Source: Stigmatella aurantiaca
GTDB taxonomy: Bacteria > Myxococcota > Myxococcia > Myxococcales > Myxococcaceae
DNA length: 64,000 nucleotides
Direction of reading: 5' to 3'
Assembly (NCBI RefSeq): GCF_900109545.1
Contig: NZ_FOAP01000001.1
Span: 62,001-126,000 of the forward strand
Below are positions 50,430-61,580 of this stretch, piece by piece. Under the pieces are notes generated by a model. The model was not told where the DNA came from. It saw only the letters and a program-made list of their open reading frames with translations, and made no database searches. The position numbers and the translations under genes are program-made. Within the stretch, counting starts at the first letter, position 1; every line of letters starts with the position of its first letter.

Positions 50430-51617
50430 TCAGGCCGGCGTGGGCGCCACCAGCAGGGAGGTCGGAGCGGTCACGGCCAGGCTCGTTCCGAGCGCCGTCA
50501 GCTTTCCGGTCACCGGATCCCTCCTGAAGGGCACGATCGTGTGGCTCTGCTGGTTGGCCACCAGCAGGTAGGTGCCCGTCGGATCCAGGATGAAGTCCCG
50601 GGGCCACAGGCCCTGCGTGGACACGTGCTGCACGAGCGTCAGCTTGCCGAGTGAATCCACGGCGAAGACGGCGATGCTGTTGTGGCCGCGGTTGGAGCCG
50701 TAGACGAACTTGCCGTCCGGGCTCACCCGTACCTCGGCGCAGTAGCTGGTGCCCGTGTAGCCGGCGGGCAGCGTGGAGAGGCCCTGCACCTGCGTCAGCG
50801 TGCCCTGCGTGGCGTCGAAGGCGAGCGACAGCAGGGTCGAGTTGAGCTCGTTGATGACGAAGACGAACTTCCCACTCGGGTGGAAGGCGAAGTGGCGCGG
50901 GCCCGCCCCGGGCTGCGTGGAGAACGACGCCGGCGTGGTGGCGGTGAGCTTTCCGAGCGCGGCGTCGAAGCGGTAGATCATCACCCGGTCCGTTCCCAGG
51001 TCCGCGGCGAGCGCATACTGATTGGACGCGTTCGTCATGAGCTGGTGGGCATGCGGACTTCTCTGGTTGGGGTGGGGCCCCGAGCCCTGGAACTGCTTGA
51101 AGTCCGTGGCCGCGCCCAGGCCGCCATGGCTCTGGATGGGGAAGACGGAGATGTTGCCGCCGCCGTAGTTGGCGGCCATCACGAACTTGTCGTTCGCATC
51201 CACGCTCACGAAGCAGGGCGCGCTTCCCCGGGAGGCCTGCTGGTTGATGAGCGTCAGGGCCCGGGTCGAGGGATTGACGGCGAAGGCGCTCACCGCCCCG
51301 CTGGCCATGCCCTGGTACGAACCCAGCTCATTGACGGCGTAGAGGTAGCGGCCCTGGCGATCCATGGCCAGGAACGAGGGCTCGGACACGTTGCGCGTCA
51401 CCGCCACCTTTTGCAGGCTGCCCGTCTGCATGGACAGACGGCACAGGGTGATGCCTTCCCCTCCCGCCGAGGTGTAGCTGCCCACGTAGAGGTAGTACTC
51501 CGAGGGCGTCGCGAAGGGCGTGACATCGAATCCCAGACCCTCCGGCAGCGTCACGGCCGCCATCCCCAGTCCGGACAGCCTCAGGAATCCACGTCGAGTC
51601 AGTTTGGTTTTGCTCAT
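50430..51617 (-). CDS. Tat-exported lactonase-family beta-propeller (6-phosphogluconolactonase-like)
   Basis: 395 residues. It opens with a twin-arginine signal (TRRGFLRLSGLGMAAVTL). The remainder is a seven-bladed propeller of the Pgl/YbhE lactonase family: LYVGSYTSAGGEGITLCRL, the HPNQRSPHAHQ loop carrying catalytic-site His residues, GPRHFAFHPSGKFVFVINE, SYCAEVRVSPDGKFVYGSNR and GLWPRDFILDPTGTYLLVAN. Export makes a role in cytosolic pentose phosphate metabolism unlikely; related exported proteins act on other cyclic esters. Stands alone. Confidence 0.85.
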   Translation of the reverse strand: MSKTKLTRRGFLRLSGLGMAAVTLPEGLGFDVTPFATPSEYYLYVGSYTSAGGEGITLCRLSMQTGSLQKVAVTRNVSEPSFLAMDRQGRYLYAVNELGSYQGMASGAVSAFAVNPSTRALTLINQQASRGSAPCFVSVDANDKFVMAANYGGGNISVFPIQSHGGLGAATDFKQFQGSGPHPNQRSPHAHQLMTNASNQYALAADLGTDRVMIYRFDAALGKLTATTPASFSTQPGAGPRHFAFHPSGKFVFVINELNSTLLSLAFDATQGTLTQVQGLSTLPAGYTGTSYCAEVRVSPDGKFVYGSNRGHNSIAVFAVDSLGKLTLVQHVSTQGLWPRDFILDPTGTYLLVANQQSHTIVPFRRDPVTGKLTALGTSLAVTAPTSLLVAPTPA

Positions 51618-51671
51618 GAAAGAGCCTTGTAATCAGAAAAAACTGGATTCGCTAGGCCTTTGATCTGGAAT

Positions 51672-51715
51672 TTCTCGAGTGAGAATGTATGATAGCAAGG
51701 GCTCACGCTTGAGCC
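51672..51715. promoter_or_regulatory. Two inverted repeats upstream of the VOC/halohydrin dehalogenase unit
   Basis: TTCTC-GAGT-GAGAA (51672-51685) and GGCTCA-CGCT-TGAGCC (51700-51715), both perfect, with AT-rich sequence between them. They lie 29-72 bases upstream of the start at 51744 and about 55-100 bases upstream of the divergent lactonase gene. Spacing suits operators for a dedicated regulator, although no regulator gene is adjacent. Confidence 0.4.
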
Positions 51716-51743
51716 GGGTATTGGTGTCTGCTATAGGACAATC

Positions 51744-52352
51744 ATGTCCATCCAGCACATCGACCACATCACTTACGTAGCTGCGGCTGCGGACGAGAAC
51801 AACTTCATCGAACGGTGGGGCCTGCTTGGATTCAAGGAGTATGTCCGGGTCCACACCCCGCGCTATCCTGCCGCGCATATCGCTTTGGCGAGTGGCGATG
51901 ATCCGAACTTTCCCTGGGCAATGATGACAGGCCTCTCGGTCAGCGATGATCCGAAATCGCCCATCAACCTGTTTGTCCAGCGTTACGGCGCAGGGCCGCA
52001 GCACGTGGCCTACAACATCGGTCCTGGCGAGGACATGGAAGAGCTCCACCGCAAGCTGGTGGCCCGCGGTTGGCGCTTCATGACCGAGGTTCTCACCTAC
52101 CGTGACAGCACCGGTGCTGGGATTCGCCAGATGTTCGTGGCGCCTCAGGTTCCGTATGGTCCCTTCTCCGAGCTCGTCCAGCGGATTCACGGTCCGTCGG
52201 GTCAGCCCTTTGACGGGTTCGACACCACCAATATCGACAATCTGTATGAGGCCTATTCCGACTACAGCGCGCACCTGGAGAATCGGAAGTCCACGCCGCT
52301 CTGGGCCGGAACGGCCACCCCTCCTGGCAACCGCATGCTCACCCTCGAGTAA
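51744..52352 (+). CDS. VOC (glyoxalase/dioxygenase) superfamily protein
   Basis: 202 residues. It reads like a single VOC module pair of the 4-hydroxyphenylpyruvate dioxygenase/glyoxalase type, with metal ligands at the usual places: H8 in QHIDHITYV, H87 in GAGPQHVAYNI and E143 in PYGPFSELVQRI. Full-length HPPD is about 360 residues, so this is a half-size relative. Probable metal-dependent lyase, isomerase or dioxygenase. Its stop overlaps the start of the halohydrin dehalogenase-like gene by one base, so the two proteins are made together and may act on the same molecule. Confidence 0.8.
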   Translation: MSIQHIDHITYVAAAADENNFIERWGLLGFKEYVRVHTPRYPAAHIALASGDDPNFPWAMMTGLSVSDDPKSPINLFVQRYGAGPQHVAYNIGPGEDMEELHRKLVARGWRFMTEVLTYRDSTGAGIRQMFVAPQVPYGPFSELVQRIHGPSGQPFDGFDTTNIDNLYEAYSDYSAHLENRKSTPLWAGTATPPGNRMLTLE

Positions 52353-53059
52353 TGACTAAAATGAACGGACGATTGCATGGACGCCGGGTGCTGGTGACCA
52401 GCGCGGACCGGTATGCCGGCCCGCCGGTCTGCGAGCTCTTCACCCAGGAGGGGGCCGAGGTCATCGCCGACACGAGCGACTACCTCGATCCCAAGGCCCC
52501 CCAGCGGGTCATCGACGCAGCGGGCCGGGTCGACGTGCTCGTGGCCAACTTCGCGGGTCCCCTGAGGATCACGCCCTACTCGAAGATGCTCGAAAAGGTT
52601 CAGGAGTTCGCCGACGAGGACTTCCAGGCCTACCTGGACGAGATCGTCTGGCCCATGGTCCGCTTCGTTCGCGCGGTCCTTCCGCAGATGATCGAGCGCC
52701 GCTCCGGAAAGATCGTGGCCTTCACCAGTGCCGTGGCCGTCCGGGCCATCCCAGGGCTGGCGGTCTACTCCGCGGCGCGGGGGGCCCAGAACGCCTTCGT
52801 GCTGGCCACCGGCGCGGAGGTTGCCCGTCACAACGTGCAATTCAACGCCATCGCCCCGTCATACCTGGAGAACGTCACCTACTTCACCCCGGCGATGCTC
52901 GCCGAGCCGGGAATGCGCGCCTCGCTCGTGGCCAACATTCCGGCCGGCCGGACCGGCGAAGGGTATGAGGCCGCCGAGCTGGCGCTCTCGCTCGCCACCA
53001 ATGCCAGCAACTTCATGGCGGGACAGGTCATCTCGATGGCCGGAGGCTGGTGCACCTGA
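52352..53059 (+). CDS. Halohydrin dehalogenase-like protein (SDR superfamily)
   Basis: 235 residues. It has the SDR fold, but both diagnostic motifs are those of halohydrin dehalogenases rather than NAD(P)H-dependent SDRs. The cofactor motif TGxxxGxG is replaced by T16-x4-Y21-x-G23 (VTSADRYAGP), and the catalytic set is S126-x12-Y139-x3-R143 (FTSAVAVRAIPGLAVYSAAR), with Arg in place of the SDR Lys. Downstream NAIAPSYLENVTYFTP resembles the halide-site loop of HheA/HheC. The family dehalogenates vicinal haloalcohols to epoxides and opens epoxides with small anions. Substrate here is unknown. Co-translated with the VOC protein. Confidence 0.82.
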   Translation: MTKMNGRLHGRRVLVTSADRYAGPPVCELFTQEGAEVIADTSDYLDPKAPQRVIDAAGRVDVLVANFAGPLRITPYSKMLEKVQEFADEDFQAYLDEIVWPMVRFVRAVLPQMIERRSGKIVAFTSAVAVRAIPGLAVYSAARGAQNAFVLATGAEVARHNVQFNAIAPSYLENVTYFTPAMLAEPGMRASLVANIPAGRTGEGYEAAELALSLATNASNFMAGQVISMAGGWCT

Positions 53060-53093
53060 GCAGGGGCTGGGGTTCCACCGGCGGGAAGGCGGC

Positions 53094-54029
53094 TTACTCG
53101 CCCAGCTCCGAGCGCCGGGGCGGATTGCAGCCCTCGTGTTCGCACGTCTTCGCGGCCACGCGGGCCGCGAAGGTGGCGCACCCCTTCAAGGTGGCGTCAT
53201 CCAGGGCGGCCAGCTCCGCGCCCCGGCGGACACCCCGCTCGTAGAGCTGGGTGAGCAGTCCGGCCGTGAAGCTGTCTCCCGCGCCCACGGTGTCGCCGAA
53301 CTTCGCGAGCTTCGCCGCGGGCACGTCGAGCCGCGTCCCACTCTGACGGAAGACGGAGGCGCCCTCTCCGCCGCGTGTCACCACCACGAGGGAGGGGCCC
53401 CGCTCCAGCCAGCGCTGGGCGATGTCATCCAGCCGGGCCCCCGGGAACAGCGCGGCGAGGTCCTCGTCACTGACCTTGACGAGGTGGAAGGCCGAGAGGG
53501 CCTCCGTGACGCGCTTCGCGTAGGCGGGCAGGTGGGCGGCGCCAATGACCGGAGGCCGGATGTTGGGATCGAAGGAGAGCAGCCGCCGGTCCTTCTCCTG
53601 GCGGAACAGCGCCTCCAGGGTGTGGGCCACCGGGGCCCCGTCGAGCACCACGGCGCCCAGTCCCCAGTGGAGGATGGCCCCGTCCGGGAGCTTCGGCAGG
53701 TCGCCGGGCTGGAGCAGCCGGTCGGCGGTGCCCTGGGTGTAGAAGGCGTAGCTGGCCTGGCCCTCCACCTTCTTGACGAAGGCGAGCGTCGTCAGCTCCG
53801 GCCCCCGGACGGTCAGCCGGAGGTTGACGCCGTTGTCCTCCAGGACCTGGGCGAGCTGGTTGCCGAAGGCATCCTGGGAGATGCGCCCCAGGAAGGCCGT
53901 GGGCGCCCCCAGCCGGGCCAGGGCGAGGGCGGTGTTGAACGGCGAGCCCCCCGGCACGGCCCGGAAGAGGTTCCCGTCTTCCGGGCTGGGAATCAGGTCG
54001 ATGAGTGCTTCGCCGCAGCTGATGATCAT
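53094..54029 (-). CDS. mtlZ: Fructokinase (PfkB family), last gene of the polyol operon
   Basis: 311 residues, normal PfkB length. Motifs: N-terminal SCGEALIDLIPS, sugar-binding GGSPFNTALALARLG, and the C-terminal ATP/catalytic DTVGAGDSFTAG. It phosphorylates fructose, the product of mannitol or sorbitol oxidation by the preceding dehydrogenase; the genes are 16 bases apart. The order E-F-G-K-D-(Y)-Z matches the mannitol operon of Pseudomonas fluorescens, where Z is a fructokinase. Confidence 0.9.
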   Translation of the reverse strand: MIISCGEALIDLIPSPEDGNLFRAVPGGSPFNTALALARLGAPTAFLGRISQDAFGNQLAQVLEDNGVNLRLTVRGPELTTLAFVKKVEGQASYAFYTQGTADRLLQPGDLPKLPDGAILHWGLGAVVLDGAPVAHTLEALFRQEKDRRLLSFDPNIRPPVIGAAHLPAYAKRVTEALSAFHLVKVSDEDLAALFPGARLDDIAQRWLERGPSLVVVTRGGEGASVFRQSGTRLDVPAAKLAKFGDTVGAGDSFTAGLLTQLYERGVRRGAELAALDDATLKGCATFAARVAAKTCEHEGCNPPRRSELGE

Positions 54030-54045
54030 GGTCAGGCTCGGGGGT

Positions 54046-55548
54046 TCAGGAGGCCGCGTCCGCGGGGAGCTGGTCGCCCGCGGCGACGATTTCCTTCAGC
54101 GTGGCCACCACGCCTTGCGTGTCGAGCTTCTTGCGCAGCTGGAGGTACAGGGCGACGAAGCCCGGGTGCGCGGGGATCTGGGGCCCGACGACGTCGGTCA
54201 GCTCGATCAGGGTCCGGGGGGAGTCGCTCTGGATGACCGGCTCCAGCAGGTGGCGGGCGTTGGGCTCGACGATGGGGTAGGCCTCGCCGCGCTCGTCCTT
54301 GCCCTTGAGGTAGCGCTCGTAGCTCGCCAGGAAGAACGCGATGCGGTGGTAGGGGCGCCCGTTCTTCAGAATCTCATGCAGGGTGGGCAGCACGAAGCCG
54401 GAGATCTTCGAGCCGCCATCCATGCACAGCCGGGCCACCTGGTCGCCCACGGCGCGGTTGCCGAAGCGCTGGAGCAGCTTGGCCTTGTAGGCGGTGAGGT
54501 CCAGCCCGGGCAGGGACTTCAGCCAGTACCCCGCGTCGAGGTCGAGGAAGTCCTTCAGGTACTGGGCGAAGAGCCCGTCGTGCAGGACGTCATCCACCTT
54601 GCGGAACCCGGCGAGGTAGGCCGGGTAGGACAGCATGGTGTGGGTCGCGTTGAGCAGGCGGATCTTCGCGTCCTCGTACGGCGTCACATCCGGGGTGAGC
54701 ATGACGCCCACGGCGTCCCACTCCGGGCGGCCGTCGCGGAAGTCGTCCTCCAGCACCCACTGGATGAAGTCCTCGCAGATGACGGGGGCGGCGTCGTCCA
54801 CGCCGGTCAGCTCCCGCAGCTTCTGCCGGGTGGCGTTGTCCGTGGCGGGGGTGATGCGGTCCACCATGGCGTTGGGGAAGCCCACCTCGCGCTCGATCCA
54901 GGCGGCGAGCTGGGGGTCCTTCGCCTTGGCGAAGGCCACGCACGCCCGGCGGGCCTGCACGCCGTTGTGGCGCAGGTTGTCGCAGGACATCACCGTGAAG
55001 GGCTTGTGGCCTGCCTTGCGGCGGCGGTCCAGCGCCTCGACGATGAAGCCGAACGCGCTGCGCGGCTCGCCCGGGTGCTCCAGGTCATACACGACGGAGG
55101 GGTGCTTCAGGTTGAACTGGCCGTGCTCATCGATGAGGTAGCCGCCCTCGGTGATGGTCAGCGACACGATGCGGATGTCCGGCTGGCTGAGCCGGTCCAG
55201 CACGGCCCGGGGGTTGTCCTGGGCGTAGAGGTACTCGACCATGGCCTCGACGACGCGCGAGGTGTGCGTGCCATCCGGCGCCATCTCGCTCACGGTGTAG
55301 AGCCCATCCTGGCGCTTCATGGCCGCGGCCATGGGGGCGTCCTGGGGCAGCAGGTTGATGCCGCACAGCCCCCACTGCTGCTGGCCGGGACGGGCCAGGC
55401 AGCGGTCGAGGTAGATGGCCAGGTGCGCGCGGTGGAACCCGCCCACGCCGATGTGCGCGATGCCGGCCTTCACCTGGCCGCGGTCGTATCCCGGGCGAAT
55501 GACCGAGGCGGGAAGCGTGGAGAGGTGGGCCTGATCAAGTGGGTGCAT
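54046..55548 (-). CDS. mtlD: Mannitol/polyol 2-dehydrogenase
   Basis: 500 residues, long-chain polyol dehydrogenase family. NAD-binding region AHIGVGGFHRAHLAIYLD; catalytic signature K-x4-N-x2-H in KIRLLNATHTMLSYPA, as in Pseudomonas mannitol 2-dehydrogenase; FTVMSCDNLRHNG is also characteristic. It oxidises mannitol to fructose, and in related enzymes sorbitol to fructose and D-arabitol to xylulose. It lies between the transporter ATPase gene (8 bases) and fructokinase (16 bases). Confidence 0.93.
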   Translation of the reverse strand: MHPLDQAHLSTLPASVIRPGYDRGQVKAGIAHIGVGGFHRAHLAIYLDRCLARPGQQQWGLCGINLLPQDAPMAAAMKRQDGLYTVSEMAPDGTHTSRVVEAMVEYLYAQDNPRAVLDRLSQPDIRIVSLTITEGGYLIDEHGQFNLKHPSVVYDLEHPGEPRSAFGFIVEALDRRRKAGHKPFTVMSCDNLRHNGVQARRACVAFAKAKDPQLAAWIEREVGFPNAMVDRITPATDNATRQKLRELTGVDDAAPVICEDFIQWVLEDDFRDGRPEWDAVGVMLTPDVTPYEDAKIRLLNATHTMLSYPAYLAGFRKVDDVLHDGLFAQYLKDFLDLDAGYWLKSLPGLDLTAYKAKLLQRFGNRAVGDQVARLCMDGGSKISGFVLPTLHEILKNGRPYHRIAFFLASYERYLKGKDERGEAYPIVEPNARHLLEPVIQSDSPRTLIELTDVVGPQIPAHPGFVALYLQLRKKLDTQGVVATLKEIVAAGDQLPADAAS

Positions 55549-55556
55549 GGCGGAGG

Positions 55557-56639
<1,083 letters not shown>

Positions 56640-56655
56640 GGAAGACCCCCAAGAA

Positions 56656-57489
<834 letters not shown>

Positions 57490-57500
57490 GGCGGGTCCTC

Positions 57501-58379
57501 CTAGGCTTCGGTGAGCGACTTGCCGATGAGGCGGATCAGGAAGTAGGCGACGACGTTGGCCAGCACCACGGCGACCAGGCCGCCCGCGGAGGCCGCGCCC
57601 ACGTCGAACTCGAGCAGCGCCTGGGTGAAGATGAGGAAGGGCAGGTTGGTCGTCGCATCCCCGGGGCCGCCGCTCGTGGTGGTGAAAATCTCGGCGAAGA
57701 TGTTGAGCAGGAAGATGGACTCCACCATCACCACCACCGCGATGGGGCGGGCCAGGTGGGGCAGGGTCAGGTAGCGGAAGACGGCGAAGGCGTTGGCGCC
57801 ATCCATCTGCGCGGCATCCTTCTGCTCCTGGTTCATCGACTGGAGGGCGGTGATGAAGATGAGCACCGCGAACGGCAGCCACTCCCAGGCGACGATGAGG
57901 ATGATGGACAGCAGGGGCCAGTCGGAGAACCAGTTGACCGGCGTCATCCCCAGCGAGACCGACAGCCAGGCGAAGAAGCCCGACACGGGGTTCATCAGGA
58001 GGTTCTTCCAGACCAGGGCGCTGACCGTGGGCATGATGAAGAACGGGGAGATGAGCAGCATGCGCACGATGCCCTGCCCGGGGAACGGCGCATCCACCAG
58101 CACGCTGATGAGCACCCCGAGCACGACGGTGATGGCCAGCACGCTGCCCACGAGCAACAGCGTGTTGAGCACGCTGGTGAGGAAGCTCGGGTAGGTGAAG
58201 AAGTAGGCGAAGTTCTCCAGCGCGACGAAGGACGTCTTACCGGGGTAGAGGAGGTTGTAGTACTGCGTGGAGAAGTACACCGTCATGGCCAGCGGGACGA
58301 TCATCCAGACGAACAGCATCAGGACGGCCGGCGAGACCATGAGGCGTCCGGTACGTGAGGTGGGGCGAGAGGCGCGCAT
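57501..58379 (-). CDS. mtlF: Polyol ABC transporter permease (MtlF/SmoF type)
   Basis: 292 residues, six membrane helices. Opens with a short basic cytosolic stretch then LMVSPAVLMLFVWMIVPLAM. EAA loop DAAQMDGANAFAVFRYLTLP. NIFAEIFTTTSGGPGDATTN before the last helices is strongly conserved in polyol CUT1 systems. Forms the channel with MtlG. 51 bases follow the binding-protein gene. Confidence 0.92.
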   Translation of the reverse strand: MRASRPTSRTGRLMVSPAVLMLFVWMIVPLAMTVYFSTQYYNLLYPGKTSFVALENFAYFFTYPSFLTSVLNTLLLVGSVLAITVVLGVLISVLVDAPFPGQGIVRMLLISPFFIMPTVSALVWKNLLMNPVSGFFAWLSVSLGMTPVNWFSDWPLLSIILIVAWEWLPFAVLIFITALQSMNQEQKDAAQMDGANAFAVFRYLTLPHLARPIAVVVMVESIFLLNIFAEIFTTTSGGPGDATTNLPFLIFTQALLEFDVGAASAGGLVAVVLANVVAYFLIRLIGKSLTEA

Positions 58380-58430
58380 CGCGGAGCTCCGGAGCGGGGA
58401 AGGGGATCAGCGCAAGGGGAAGGGACGGGC

Positions 58431-59759
<1,329 letters not shown>

Positions 59760-59838
59760 GCGGCGACTCCGGTCGAGGGTCCCGGCACGCTGCATGCGGT
59801 GCGAGGGCGGGCCGTTTTATAAGGTCCCCTCACACGGG

Positions 59839-59854
59839 CCAACAACGTTGTTGG
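59839..59854. promoter_or_regulatory. Perfect 16-bp palindrome, probable operator of the polyol operon
   Basis: CCAACAACGTTGTTGG is perfectly symmetric around a central CG, the usual design of LacI-family operators. It sits 80 bases upstream of the mtlE ATG in the only sizeable gap before the operon. The GMC oxidoreductase gene ends at 59925 and is transcribed toward it. No LacI gene is in the window, so the regulator would be encoded elsewhere. Confidence 0.6.
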
Positions 59855-59924
59855 GGGAGTGCAAGCTGCGCGGCGTTGCCACCCTGGAAAGGAGAGACCT
59901 ACATGGGGCGCCCGGCCGCTCTGG

Positions 59925-61580
59925 TCAGCCTTTCTTGAGCTTGCGCACGAGGTGGTGGGCCACGCGGAAGCTGTTGGCCACGATGGTGAGCGTGGAGGGC
60001 ACGCTGCCGGCGCTGGGCATGAAGCTTCCGTCCACCACGTAGAGGTTGGGCACCTCGTGGGCCCGGCAATCCTTGTCGAGCACGGAGGTAGCAGGGTCGT
60101 TGCCGAACCGGCAGGTGCCATGCTGGAGGATGGTGGTCTCTCCGGAGAGCGTCCCTCGCTGGATGCTGTCCGGCTCCATCCTCAGGAGCAGCTCCTCTCC
60201 CCGCTCGACGAGGAAACGGGTGGCGGCGAAGTCCATGGGGTGCCGGTCCAGCGTGATGGCGGCGACGGGCAGGCCATGCTTGTCCTTCACCCCCGGCTCC
60301 ACCGTCACATACGTGCCGGGGGTGGCGAGGAACTCGCCGTAGACCTCGAACTGGAGGATGCGCGAGTCCCGGTACTCCCGGAGTTTGTCTTTCAGCGCCT
60401 TGCCGAAAACACCCTTCGTGCCCTGTCCCGCGAGCCCCACGGCCGCGAAGATGGGGTTGGGATGGGCCCACATGAAGCCCAGCGTCCCGCCCTTGCGGAA
60501 GCCGAACCGCTCGTCCGGCATCAGGTAGAAATCCTGGACGCTCCGGTTGATGAAGGGGCCCGGAGCCGTCAGCCACGGGCGGGAGGTTTGGCTCCGGGAG
60601 ACGCGGAAGACGGCGCTGGACTCGCCGAAGGAGCTGAACATCAGGTTGCGGCCCACCTGGCCGCTCCCATTCGCCAGCCCCTTTGGAAAGCGGGACGAGG
60701 TGGAGTTGAGCAGCAGCCGCGCGCTCTCCACCGCCGTGCACGAGACCACGATGAGCTTCGCGGGCTGCTCCTGCTCCACGCCGTCCGGATCCCGGTACAC
60801 GACGCGCCGGGCCCACCCTGCCTTGTCCACCTCGATGGAGCGGGCCATGCACCCGGGGCGCAGCTCCACGTTGCCGGTGGCCAGGGCCGCGGGGATGAGG
60901 CTGGCATCGGTCCCGCTCTTGGCCCCCACCTCGCAGCCATAGCTTCCGCACAGCGCGCAGTACGCGCACGCCGCCCGGCCCCGGTAGGGCTGGCTGATGA
61001 TGCCGCGGGCGGTGGGCAGCGAGTGCCAGTGCATCTCGCGGCACACCCGGTCGAGCTCCTGCGCGATGGGGTGCACATCCAGGGGCGGAAGCGGGTAGGG
61101 CTTGCTCCGGGGCTCGGCGAAGGGGTGGGGGACGGAGGCGCCGGAGACGCCCAGCTCCGCCTCGGCCTGGTCATAGAAGGGCGCCAGCTCCGCGTAGGAG
61201 ATGGGCCAGTCCGCCAGGTTCGCCCCCGGGAGCTTGCCCAGCGTGGAGCGCAGCCGGAAGTCCACCGGCTTGAGCCGGTAGAAGTAGCCGCTCATGTGCA
61301 CGGTGCCACCGCCCACGCAGTTGGCGGTCCAGGCGGCGTTGGAGCGCTCGTAGCGGGCCTGCTCGCCCTGGCGGACCAGGTGCGGCTCCTCCCACGGCAG
61401 GGGCATGAAGAAGTTGCGGCGGCTGTTGAGGATCTCGTCGTGGACGAAGTCCTTGGGCCGGTAGTGCGCGCCCTTCTCCAGCACCACCACCTTCAGCCCG
61501 GCGCGCCCCAGCTCCAGCGCCATGGGCGCGCCCCCCGCGCCGCTGCCAATGATGCAGACGTCCACCGGCGACTTCGTCAT
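59925..61580 (-). CDS. GMC-family FAD-dependent oxidoreductase (sugar/alcohol dehydrogenase large subunit)
   Basis: 551 residues. FAD-binding IIGSGAGGAPMALELGRAGL at the N-terminus, then the GMC motif region GGGTVHMSGYFYRLKP. The C-terminal GMC signature has the active-site His in ILQHGTCRFG and the closing NLYVVDGSFMPSAGS. A Cys-rich insert (CAYCALCGSYGCEVGAKSG) resembles the iron-sulfur or disulfide region of membrane-bound gluconate/fructose-type dehydrogenases. Its ATG overlaps the stop of the small subunit gene by 4 nt. No cytochrome c subunit gene is adjacent. Substrate unknown. Confidence 0.85.
   Translation of the reverse strand: MTKSPVDVCIIGSGAGGAPMALELGRAGLKVVVLEKGAHYRPKDFVHDEILNSRRNFFMPLPWEEPHLVRQGEQARYERSNAAWTANCVGGGTVHMSGYFYRLKPVDFRLRSTLGKLPGANLADWPISYAELAPFYDQAEAELGVSGASVPHPFAEPRSKPYPLPPLDVHPIAQELDRVCREMHWHSLPTARGIISQPYRGRAACAYCALCGSYGCEVGAKSGTDASLIPAALATGNVELRPGCMARSIEVDKAGWARRVVYRDPDGVEQEQPAKLIVVSCTAVESARLLLNSTSSRFPKGLANGSGQVGRNLMFSSFGESSAVFRVSRSQTSRPWLTAPGPFINRSVQDFYLMPDERFGFRKGGTLGFMWAHPNPIFAAVGLAGQGTKGVFGKALKDKLREYRDSRILQFEVYGEFLATPGTYVTVEPGVKDKHGLPVAAITLDRHPMDFAATRFLVERGEELLLRMEPDSIQRGTLSGETTILQHGTCRFGNDPATSVLDKDCRAHEVPNLYVVDGSFMPSAGSVPSTLTIVANSFRVAHHLVRKLKKG

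Noticed and set aside
50430..51617. Cytosolic 6-phosphogluconolactonase of the pentose phosphate pathway
   Set aside because: A clear twin-arginine signal means it is exported; only the propeller family is supported.
52352..53059. Ordinary NAD(P)-dependent short-chain dehydrogenase
   Set aside because: Both the Gly-rich cofactor motif and the catalytic Lys are missing and are replaced exactly as in halohydrin dehalogenases.
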